Source of the DNA: Legionella santicrucis
Lineage (GTDB): Bacteria > Pseudomonadota > Gammaproteobacteria > Legionellales > Legionellaceae
Reading direction: 5' to 3'
DNA length: 64,000 bases
Assembly: GCF_001468135.1 (NCBI RefSeq)
Contig: NZ_LNYU01000091.1
Coordinates: forward strand, 287,850 to 351,849
A model generated the notes under the pieces. That model saw only the letters and a program-made list of their open reading frames with translations. It was not told the DNA's origin and did not search any database. Each line of letters begins with the position of its first letter. The stretch's first letter is position 1. A program made the translations under genes and the position numbers. This document shows, piece after piece, positions 16,062 through 23,925 of this stretch.

Positions 16062-17474
16062 CTAGGTCGAAGGAATATAAGTCGATCTTGTTTTGCCAAT
16101 TTCATCAACAGCTACTTCTCGTCCCAATTGACGTAATGGCTTACCTGATACTATATAATTTTCAATCTGCTCTAAACTGATATTTTTTGTCTCTGGCATG
16201 TAAAAATAAGAATAGATTAATCCTAAAAGACAAATCACCGCATATAGGGCAAAAGTATACTCAATGCCCATCATCTTTTCTAAAAGTGGGAAACTAAAAA
16301 TAACCACTGTATTAAAAGCCCAGTTACTCATAGCAGACAAACCCATTCCAGCGCCACGCACATGTAAAGGAAAAATTTCAGCCATAGCAATATGGGGTAT
16401 TGGTCCTACACTTACTGCAAAAGAAAAAATATAAAGAATTAAACACGCAACGGCCAGATATGGAAGCCATACAACTTGATTTAATGAGAACACACACAAG
16501 GCCAATAGACTAATGAACATTCCGGAAAAACCAAATAACAACAGTTTACGACGACCTATTTTATCCACACTAAGTATCGCAATAACTGTCACCAACAAGT
16601 TGACCATACCAATCCCGATAGTCGCTAGTATTTGACCTGTAGTACTATTTAAACCCAAATTTTTAAAAATTTCGGGAGCAAAATAAATAATTACATTAAT
16701 CCCACTCAATTGTTGTAAACAAAACAAAGTCGTTCCCAGCAATAATACGGGCAATAATGGATTTCTAAATAATAACAACCAGCTTCCCTTTTTGGGTTCA
16801 TTCGCTAAAGTTGCTTCAATATCAATTAACTCATGTTCAATAGAGTGGCTTTTACGTAACTTCTTTAAAGCTTTGGACGCAGCATCACGTCGACCTACGC
16901 TACACAGCCATCTCGGTGATTCTGGCATCAGTAAAATGCCTAGACTCAAAACCAAAGCTGGGAATGCGCTTGAAGCAAACATCGCACGCCAATCATGATT
17001 TTCAAGGAACAAATAATTCACTGAATAGGAGCATACAATTCCTACAGTCATCGCTAATTGATAAATAGCAACTACAGCTCCTCTTGTTTCATAAGTCGCT
17101 GTTTCTGCGAGATACAAAGGGGCCATCACTGATGCGACCCCTATTGCCAAACCAAGAATTAAACGAGAAAAAATAAGTACTGTGATAGAATCAGCAAATC
17201 CTGCTCCTAATGCACCCAAAAAGAATAAAACTCCCGAAAGAGACAATAAAGTCCGACGCCCAAAATATTTGACTCCTTTTGATGCCGTAATTGCACCAAT
17301 CAACATAGATCCTAATAAAGCGCCAAAAGGTAGTGCAGATGCCATCACACCTATATGTCCTGCAGACAGGTCAAAATGATTTTTGACTAACTCTAAAGAG
17401 CCAGCAATAATTCCCTCATCATATCCAAATAAAAAACCAGCAACTGAACCAATAACTGCAACAACCCATGTCAT
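16062..17474 (-). CDS. ywtG: MFS sugar:proton symporter (YwtG-like)
   Basis: 470 residues, 12 predicted membrane helices; sugar-porter family. Signature motifs: GSVAGFLFGYDEGIIAGSLE (TM1), FGRRTLLSLSG after TM2, RLILGLAIGVASVMAPLYLAE (TM4), ESPRWL at the end of TM6, DKIGRRKLLLFG in the second half, and PETKNISLEQIE after TM12. It very likely imports hexose released by the convergent glucoamylase. It is the last gene of zwf-pgl-edd-glk-eda-transporter, 24 bases after eda. Exact substrate (glucose, xylose or other) cannot be read from the sequence. Confidence 0.9.
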   Translation of the reverse strand: MTWVVAVIGSVAGFLFGYDEGIIAGSLELVKNHFDLSAGHIGVMASALPFGALLGSMLIGAITASKGVKYFGRRTLLSLSGVLFFLGALGAGFADSITVLIFSRLILGLAIGVASVMAPLYLAETATYETRGAVVAIYQLAMTVGIVCSYSVNYLFLENHDWRAMFASSAFPALVLSLGILLMPESPRWLCSVGRRDAASKALKKLRKSHSIEHELIDIEATLANEPKKGSWLLLFRNPLLPVLLLGTTLFCLQQLSGINVIIYFAPEIFKNLGLNSTTGQILATIGIGMVNLLVTVIAILSVDKIGRRKLLLFGFSGMFISLLALCVFSLNQVVWLPYLAVACLILYIFSFAVSVGPIPHIAMAEIFPLHVRGAGMGLSAMSNWAFNTVVIFSFPLLEKMMGIEYTFALYAVICLLGLIYSYFYMPETKNISLEQIENYIVSGKPLRQLGREVAVDEIGKTRSTYIPST

Positions 17475-17498
17475 ACTTAACTCCTTGAACCCTAATCC

Positions 17499-18152
17499 TT
17501 AATCCCATCCTCTTATACTCTGACGTACAGAAAAACATAAGTCAGTAATAAGTGACCAATTTTCCTTTTTAATTGCTTCTTCAGGGACAATCCAAGAGCC
17601 TCCTACACAAGAAACGTTAGGAAGCATCAAATAATCAGCAAAATTTGTTTCGTTAATACCTCCTGTTGGGCAAAACTTTGCTTGAGGAAAAGGTCCATGA
17701 ATTGCCCGCAGCATATTGATTCCTCCGGCAGGAACTGCAGGGAAAAATTTAAAATGCGTGTATCCTAAAGTTAATCCTTCCATTAATTCAGAAACACTAG
17801 ATATACCTGGAATTAAAGGTATATGGGAATCACAACCAGCCTCTAATAAAGCTTGGGTTTTTCCCGGACTTAATGCAAATTTCGCTCCTATATCCGTTGC
17901 CTGATTTAATTGTTCTGGCGTCATTATGGTACCTACACCAATTAAAGCCTCCGGAAAGGTTTTTGTAAGTAATTTTACAGCATCTAAAGCTACTGATGTT
18001 CTTAATGTTATTTCAAGTATGTGAATACCCCCTGCAAATAATGCTGTCGCCAAAGGTACTGCATGGTCTAGTTCTTTAATAACAAGAACTGGAATTACAG
18101 GTGAGGTACAAAATACGGCTTCCGGTTGTACCATCCAATTAGGAAATGTCAT
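17499..18152 (-). CDS. eda: 2-keto-3-deoxy-6-phosphogluconate aldolase
   Basis: 217 residues from ATG 18152, which has AAGGAG 7-8 bases upstream (an ATG at 18182 lacks one). It splits KDPG into pyruvate and glyceraldehyde-3-phosphate, the second step of the Entner-Doudoroff pathway. Visible: VIPVLVIKELDHAVPLATAL, active-site Glu in HILEITLRTSVALD, IGVGTIMTPEQL, the Schiff-base Lys in FKFFPAVPAGG and FCPTGGINETNFADYLMLPN. It lies between glk and the transporter. Confidence 0.94.
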   Translation of the reverse strand: MTFPNWMVQPEAVFCTSPVIPVLVIKELDHAVPLATALFAGGIHILEITLRTSVALDAVKLLTKTFPEALIGVGTIMTPEQLNQATDIGAKFALSPGKTQALLEAGCDSHIPLIPGISSVSELMEGLTLGYTHFKFFPAVPAGGINMLRAIHGPFPQAKFCPTGGINETNFADYLMLPNVSCVGGSWIVPEEAIKKENWSLITDLCFSVRQSIRGWD

Positions 18153-18201
18153 GAACTTCTCCTTGTAGTCCACTGTAGTCAAAATGAAGCGAAACCCAGA
18201 T

Positions 18202-19206
18202 TTATGTCATTCCGTATTCTGCTTCTCTACTTCTAGTCAACGATTGTTTTAAATAAACCGCAGCTCCCAATATTCCTGGTTGTTCAGCAGTAATAATAAA
18301 GGTCGGAATTTGTGTATTAAATTCGCTAAAGCGACCTTTTTCTTCAAAACGAGCTCTAAAGTCACTATGATGAAGCAGTGAAATAAAACGTGGCACGATA
18401 CCACCCGCTATATAAATGCCGCCAAACGCCGCAAATGTTAGAGCTAAATCTCCTGCATAAGAACCTAAAATTGCCAAAAATTGTGTTACTGCAGCCTGGG
18501 CAATAGCACATTGATTTGCTAAAGCCATAGTAATAATTTGCGCTGCGGGGATGGGGGCATCCTTTTTTTGATTTAAAGCAGCTAATGCTTGATATAAATT
18601 TTCCAAGCCATGGCCAGATAATAAGCGCTCATAAGATATATGAGCATATCGTTTCTTTAGATAACGATAAATAAACCATTCTTGATCCGTTTTTGCCCCC
18701 CAACTGACATGCCCCCCTTCACCAGCATGGGCAGAGTAACCTTGCTCGTTAGATATTAAATAAGCCACCCCTAATCCTGTCCCTGCCCCTACAACTACTT
18801 TTACTCCGTCTTTGTCCGCATCCCCTCTTCCTATTTGAAAAACTTGCTGATCAGATAAAACAGGTAAACTCATTGCTATAGCATTAAAATCATTTAAAAC
18901 TCTAAGCTCATTTAGGTTCAATTTTTGTTTTAATGCATTAATAGAGAACCGCCATGGGGTATTAGTCATACAGATCATATCGTCAAATACCGGACAAGCA
19001 ATAGCAATAACTACCTGCTTTATCTCTTGTAACTTATATTGCTCTTGATAAGTTAATAATACGGATTCTAGGCTGTTAAACGTAGCGCATGTATAAATTT
19101 CAACGTTTTCTATAGTTAAGTTTTCTAAATGGACACAAGCAAAACGTGCAAAAGTTCCACCTATATCCGCAACAATAGCATATGACTGTAAAGACTCAAA
19201 ACTCAT
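18202..19206 (-). CDS. glk: Glucokinase
   Basis: 334 residues, E. coli Glk type. It phosphorylates incoming glucose to glucose-6-phosphate. Visible: ATP-binding phosphate-1 motif AIVADIGGTFARFA (residues 10-23), phosphate-2 VVVGAGTGLGVAYL, the substrate residues in HAGEGGHVSWGAKTD and FGGIYIAGGIVPRF. It overlaps the end of edd by 11 bases, so expression is coupled to the Entner-Doudoroff genes. Confidence 0.94.
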   Translation of the reverse strand: MSFESLQSYAIVADIGGTFARFACVHLENLTIENVEIYTCATFNSLESVLLTYQEQYKLQEIKQVVIAIACPVFDDMICMTNTPWRFSINALKQKLNLNELRVLNDFNAIAMSLPVLSDQQVFQIGRGDADKDGVKVVVGAGTGLGVAYLISNEQGYSAHAGEGGHVSWGAKTDQEWFIYRYLKKRYAHISYERLLSGHGLENLYQALAALNQKKDAPIPAAQIITMALANQCAIAQAAVTQFLAILGSYAGDLALTFAAFGGIYIAGGIVPRFISLLHHSDFRARFEEKGRFSEFNTQIPTFIITAEQPGILGAAVYLKQSLTRSREAEYGMT

Positions 19207-21031
19207 AACAAGACTCTTTCCCTCGAAACAAACTACAAGCTCCTTGCTCAGCTCCTGAAAATTGGGATCTTAAACTAGCAAATAGTTCACGACCACTACC
19301 CTGATAAAGTCCATAATCATTGTGTAGCACTTTATTTCTTCGCCTCAGCTCTTCTTCAGTAATCAATAATTGCAATATACCTTCTTCTGCATCAATCACA
19401 ATGATATCCCCAGTTTCAATCCGGGAAAGAACTTCATTGTCTATAGCCTCAGGAGTAACATGAATTGCTGCAGGAACTTTACCGGATGCGCCTGACATAC
19501 GTCCATCAGTCACCAATGCAACTTGATATCCTTTATCCATTAGTACCCCAAGTTTGGGTGTTAACTGATGTAACTCCGGCATACCACATGCCTTCGGCCC
19601 TTGGTAACGTACCACAACAATACAATCTTGTTCTAATGCTCCTTTTTCGAAAAGTTGATTAAATTCTTCCTGGCTCGAACAAACTACTGCTGGGGCTTTA
19701 ATCCTAGTTCGCTCAACAGCAAGGCCTGAAGTTTTAATAATTGCACGACCTATATTTCCACTTAATACTTGCAATCCCCCGTGGGTCTTAAAAGGAATTT
19801 TTGCGGAAGTGAGTATTTGTTCATCCTTTGAAATTGAAGGACCTGGCACCCATACCAATTGTTCATTATCCAATAAAGGTTGTTTGGTATATTGTTGTAG
19901 ACCGTAGCCTATAACCGTATGAACATCTTCATGTAATAGCTGGGCCTCTAAAAGAGTATGGATAAAATACGCCATACCACCAGCCTGCTGAAAATGATTG
20001 ATATCAGCATAACCATTGGGATAAATCTTGGCAATCAAAGGAATCACCGCGGATAACTCAGCAAAATCATCCCAATTCACTAAATAACCCGCCATAGAAG
20101 CAATGGCTATGAGATGCATGGTGTGATTTGTGGAACCACCGGAAGCCAGCAAAGCTACAATGCCATTAACAATATTTTTTACATCCATCATCTGGCCTAT
20201 AGGCATATAATGTTTGCTTAAATCAGTTAAAGACAAAACCTGTTGTGCTGCAAATTTAGTTAATGCGTCACGTAACAATGTGCCTGGGTGGATAAATGAT
20301 GATCCTGGAAGTTGCAATCCCATAACCTCTATAATTAATTGGTTGGAATTAGCCGTGCCATAAAAAGTACAAGTACCTGGAGAATGATAGGAAGCAGCCT
20401 CAACTTCAAGTAAAGCACTTTTATCAACTTTTCCTTCAGCATATAACTGTCGAATATGTGCTTTTTTCTGATTTGATATTCCTGAAGACATAGGGCCCGC
20501 TGGAATAAAAATAAAAGGTAAATGTCCAAAACTTAAAGCGGCCATTAATAAACCAGGGACAATTTTATCGCAGATCCCTAACATTAAACCGCCATCAAAC
20601 ATATTATGGGATAAACCAATTGATGCAGACATAGCAATCACGTCACGACTTAATAAACTCAACTCCATTCCTGGCTGACCTTGAGTAATTCCATCGCACA
20701 TTGCTGGCACACCTGCTGCAAATTGAGCTACACCCCCCGCAGCAGAAACAGCCTCTTTAATTAAAGAGGGGTAAATGAGATAAGGCTGATGAGCAGAAAG
20801 CATATCGTTATATGCAGAAACAATGGCGATATTCGCTTTAGTCATGCCACTTAGGTTTGTCTTCTCCTGTTTCGGACAAGCCGCAAAACCATGTGCTAAA
20901 TTTCCACAATGAAGTAAACCACGTTGAGGTCCTTTACTTCGTGCTTGCTCCATACTGTTTAAATAAGAAGCCCTACTGCGCAAACTTCGTTTGCGAATAC
21001 GCTCTGTAACTTCAGCTACAACAGGATGCAT
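19196..21031 (-). CDS. edd: 6-phosphogluconate dehydratase
   Basis: 611 residues, IlvD/Edd family. It dehydrates 6-phosphogluconate to KDPG, the first committed Entner-Doudoroff step, using an iron-sulfur cluster. Visible: HCGNLAHGFAACPKQEKTNL, SAYNDMLSAHQPY, PAMCDGITQGQPGMELSLLS, FDGGLMLGICDKIVPG, YHSPGTCTFYGTANSNQLII and the C-terminal VTDGRMSGASGKVPAAIHV; cluster cysteines are in the CPK, MCDG/GICDK and GTCT contexts. It starts 9 bases after pgl and overlaps glk. Confidence 0.95.
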   Translation of the reverse strand: MHPVVAEVTERIRKRSLRSRASYLNSMEQARSKGPQRGLLHCGNLAHGFAACPKQEKTNLSGMTKANIAIVSAYNDMLSAHQPYLIYPSLIKEAVSAAGGVAQFAAGVPAMCDGITQGQPGMELSLLSRDVIAMSASIGLSHNMFDGGLMLGICDKIVPGLLMAALSFGHLPFIFIPAGPMSSGISNQKKAHIRQLYAEGKVDKSALLEVEAASYHSPGTCTFYGTANSNQLIIEVMGLQLPGSSFIHPGTLLRDALTKFAAQQVLSLTDLSKHYMPIGQMMDVKNIVNGIVALLASGGSTNHTMHLIAIASMAGYLVNWDDFAELSAVIPLIAKIYPNGYADINHFQQAGGMAYFIHTLLEAQLLHEDVHTVIGYGLQQYTKQPLLDNEQLVWVPGPSISKDEQILTSAKIPFKTHGGLQVLSGNIGRAIIKTSGLAVERTRIKAPAVVCSSQEEFNQLFEKGALEQDCIVVVRYQGPKACGMPELHQLTPKLGVLMDKGYQVALVTDGRMSGASGKVPAAIHVTPEAIDNEVLSRIETGDIIVIDAEEGILQLLITEEELRRRNKVLHNDYGLYQGSGRELFASLRSQFSGAEQGACSLFRGKESCYEF

Positions 21032-21040
21032 TCTCTTTCC

Positions 21041-21715
21041 TTAAGGTGCATACATCACCTGAACATTCGCATCAAGATTATTTAAAAAAGCACTAACAGG
21101 CATAACTGTAGGATCATGTTGCGCCATTGCTTGATGCAATACTGCCAGTTTTTTATGGCCAACTAAATGAAAAAAAATCACGCGACTATTTAATAATCTT
21201 CGTTTCGATAAACTCACTCGTTGATGTGACGCATTTTTAGGAGTAATTTGCAATACTGCAGCAGCATTATCATCTAGTCCCAAAGAAAGCTCGTGAGCAC
21301 AAGGAAACAAGGACGCTGTATGTCCATCTTCACCCATACCTAAAACTACTGCATCAAAAGTAGGTAAAGAGGCAATCATATTTGCTGTTTCTTCTACAGA
21401 ATATCCTTCATGATACAAGCTTAAAAAATGGGCTGTCGCTGCTTCATGTTGCAACAAATAATGTCGAACCAAGCGTTCATTTCGATCCGCGTTATCTGGT
21501 GGAACACAACGCTCATCAGCTAAAGTTAGAGTTACTTTACTCCAAGGAAGATCAATTTTTGCTAGAGTTTTGAATAAATCAATAGGTGTTTTTCCTCCCG
21601 AAACCACCATATAGGCATGACCGCGTTTGGCAATCGCATTACAAAGAATATACTTTAATTGTTCCGCCAAATCTTCGGTTAATAAATGTGCCTCACTAAA
21701 ACTATGTAACTGCAT
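21041..21715 (-). CDS. pgl: 6-phosphogluconolactonase
   Basis: 224 residues from ATG 21715, preceded by GGGGTGAG; an in-frame ATG at 21733 lacks a ribosome-binding site. It hydrolyses 6-phosphogluconolactone made by Zwf. Visible: the NagB/Pgl fold with VVSGGKTPIDLFKTLAKIDL, LTLADERCVPPDNADRNERL and FDAVVLGMGEDGHTASLFP. It overlaps the zwf end by 14 bases, so it is translated from the same message. Confidence 0.93.
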   Translation of the reverse strand: MQLHSFSEAHLLTEDLAEQLKYILCNAIAKRGHAYMVVSGGKTPIDLFKTLAKIDLPWSKVTLTLADERCVPPDNADRNERLVRHYLLQHEAATAHFLSLYHEGYSVEETANMIASLPTFDAVVLGMGEDGHTASLFPCAHELSLGLDDNAAAVLQITPKNASHQRVSLSKRRLLNSRVIFFHLVGHKKLAVLHQAMAQHDPTVMPVSAFLNNLDANVQVMYAP

Positions 21716-23189
21716 TTTGCTCACCCCACACATGTGCTTTGCCGTTGTATAAACGAATTACTTCCAAGGGGCCCCACGTTCCAGAAGGATAAGTATAAAG
21801 TGGCGTATCTTGTTTTTCCCAAGCTAGTTTAATATCGTCGATCCATTTCCAAGCTTGCTCTACTTCTTCGCGGCTAACAAATAAGTATTGATTACCCAAC
21901 ATAACCTCAAGTAATAATCGCTCATAAGCATCTGCAATTCTTTGAGAGTTAGACAAATGGTTAAAATTTAAATTCAACTTACTGTCGCGCAATTGCATGC
22001 AATCACTCAAACCTGGAATTTTATTCATCATGCGCAACTCTACACCTTCATCGGGTTGCAACCGTATAATAAGCTGATTAGGAGATAAATTTTGTTTTAA
22101 TTGTTTAAAAACATTGTAGGGTTGTGGCTTAAAGTAAATAACTACCTCACTTTGTTTTTTGGATAATCGTTTACCTGTCAGCAAATAAAAAGGAACCCCA
22201 GACCAGCGCCAATTATCGATATAGGCTTTAATTGCGACAAATGTTTCTGTAGTGGAGCCTCGATATGCTCCTTCTTCATCCAAATAACCCAATATATTCT
22301 GACCATTAATCACATTTCCTACATATTGGGCACGTATCGTATGTTCATGTACTTGAAGATCACTAATAGAACGTAATGATTTTAATACTTTGAGTTTTTC
22401 ACTACGAATACATTCTGCTGATAAGCTCATTGGAGGTTCCATTGCCAAAAGAGAAAGTATTTGTAATAAATGATTTTGCAGCATATCTCTTACTTGGCCT
22501 GATTTATCATAGTACCCCCAACGCCCCTCCACTCCTACTTCTTCTGCAACAGTAATTTCTACTTTATCAATAGACTGGTTATCCCAATTTGAAGAAAAAA
22601 TAGCATTAGCAAAGCGAAGTACCAAAAGATTTAATACTGTTTCTTTACCCAAATAATGATCAATTCGATAAATTTGGTTTTCAGCAAAGAAATGAGCAAC
22701 TTCATTATTAATTGCAATGGATGACGGTAAATTATGGCCAATTGGTTTTTCCAAGACAATACGCGACGGTTGTCTGGTTAAACCAATACTTGAAAGTCCT
22801 TGGCATGCTTGGGCATACAAAGAGGGGGGAATCGCCAAATAGGAAATTGTTATTCGCTCTTCAGGAAGAACAAGATCAACTAATCTTGCATAATCTTCAA
22901 GACGTGTTAAATCAAGTTGGCAGTAAACCATTTTTTCAACAAAACGCGACCAAACCTTTTCATCTAGATTTTTACCCATAAAAGTTTGAGTCTTTGTCTT
23001 TACGAACCCAAGATATTCTGTGAGTGTTAATGTTTCACGAGCACAGCTAATGATGCGAGTATTAGGATGGAGTAAGTTGGCACTTTCAAGTTGATATAAT
23101 GCAGGGATCAATTTCCGGCAAGACAAGTCTCCTAAGGCACCCAAAAGAATTAAATCACAAGGATACTTCGCAGCGACTTCTTCGATCAT
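21702..23189 (-). CDS. zwf: Glucose-6-phosphate 1-dehydrogenase
   Basis: 495 residues. It oxidises glucose-6-phosphate with NAD(P)+ and feeds Pgl and the Entner-Doudoroff genes downstream. Visible: nucleotide-binding GALGDLSCRKLIPALYQLE (the usual GxSGDL/GATGDL here has Ala-Leu), substrate/catalytic motif YRIDHYLGKETVLNLLVLRF and EKPIGHNLPSS. AGGAT is 5 bases before the ATG at 23189. It is the first gene of the operon; the promoter should be in 23190-23617. Confidence 0.95.
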   Translation of the reverse strand: MIEEVAAKYPCDLILLGALGDLSCRKLIPALYQLESANLLHPNTRIISCARETLTLTEYLGFVKTKTQTFMGKNLDEKVWSRFVEKMVYCQLDLTRLEDYARLVDLVLPEERITISYLAIPPSLYAQACQGLSSIGLTRQPSRIVLEKPIGHNLPSSIAINNEVAHFFAENQIYRIDHYLGKETVLNLLVLRFANAIFSSNWDNQSIDKVEITVAEEVGVEGRWGYYDKSGQVRDMLQNHLLQILSLLAMEPPMSLSAECIRSEKLKVLKSLRSISDLQVHEHTIRAQYVGNVINGQNILGYLDEEGAYRGSTTETFVAIKAYIDNWRWSGVPFYLLTGKRLSKKQSEVVIYFKPQPYNVFKQLKQNLSPNQLIIRLQPDEGVELRMMNKIPGLSDCMQLRDSKLNLNFNHLSNSQRIADAYERLLLEVMLGNQYLFVSREEVEQAWKWIDDIKLAWEKQDTPLYTYPSGTWGPLEVIRLYNGKAHVWGEQNAVT

Positions 23190-23617
23190 GTTTTATCCTA
23201 CCCTCGATCATATTTTGAGGGTTAAATACTAAATTGAAAGATAGTACAGATCAACTTAAATCCTGATTATCCCTAAAAAAGCTTATAGTTATATTGTTAA
23301 TTTTTAAGAACTGAATCGTTAAAGCACTAGGTTTTGTTGACAAGTTAGCCTGCTCTTTTACGTTTTTTCTTTGTAGGCGAGATACAAAAGTAGTGAATGT
23401 AATTAAATTCTTGCAACAATGGATGCGTACATCTCCATGCACAGACATATGAAAACTAATTGTCAACAGACTCTATTGCAAAAATTGATTTTTATGCTAT
23501 ATGAAATATTAAGGTAATTACTTACTTCCGATTGCTATCTCATGGTTAGGCGTAAATGATGCAGAGATGTAAACAATTAAATTTACCTAAACCCTAAATT
23601 ATTATTAGGAGAATCTG
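23190..23617. other. Divergent promoter region between zwf and the XRE gene
   Basis: 428 AT-rich bases between two divergent starts. I see no convincing gene; an open frame on the minus strand (23251-23466) has no ribosome-binding site. The promoters of the zwf operon and of the small regulator must both lie here, which makes the regulator a natural candidate to act on this region. No clear operator could be named. Confidence 0.5.
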
Positions 23618-23857
23618 ATGCTTAATAAGAGATTTTCAGAAAGACTGAATAAAGAGCTAGATAATATTGGTGTACCAGAATCAAGTACAGAGCGAATTGA
23701 GGTATTGTCAAAATTAGTGAAAATTCCTAAATTTAAAGCAGAAGCTTTACTTAATGGAGCAACCAATCCTGATGAGGACTTACTCAATGCACTAGCCCAA
23801 GAATTTGAGGTAAGTGCTGATTGGTTAGTAGGCAGAAGTGATGAATCTTCTCATTAA
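23618..23857 (+). CDS. Small XRE-type HTH DNA-binding protein
   Basis: 79 residues with TAGGAG before the ATG. The fold is a lambda-Cro/CI-like helix-turn-helix: helices KRFSERLNKELDNIG, TERIEVLSKLVK, PKFKAEALLNGATNPDEDLL and the typical closing LNALAQEFEVSADWLVGRSD. No second domain is present, so it works as a bare DNA-binding module. It is divergent from zwf and convergent with the coiled-coil gene. Its target is unknown; control of the sugar operon is only suggested by position. Confidence 0.8.
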   Translation: MLNKRFSERLNKELDNIGVPESSTERIEVLSKLVKIPKFKAEALLNGATNPDEDLLNALAQEFEVSADWLVGRSDESSH

Positions 23858-23925
23858 TCTACAAATGAGGGAGGAGGCCACTGGCGTGTTATGCCACTAA
23901 CTCATCTCCCTATATAGAATGAACA

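Noticed and set aside
23251..23466. 71-codon minus-strand frame upstream of zwf
   Set aside because: No ribosome-binding site and no protein character; it lies in the expected promoter region.
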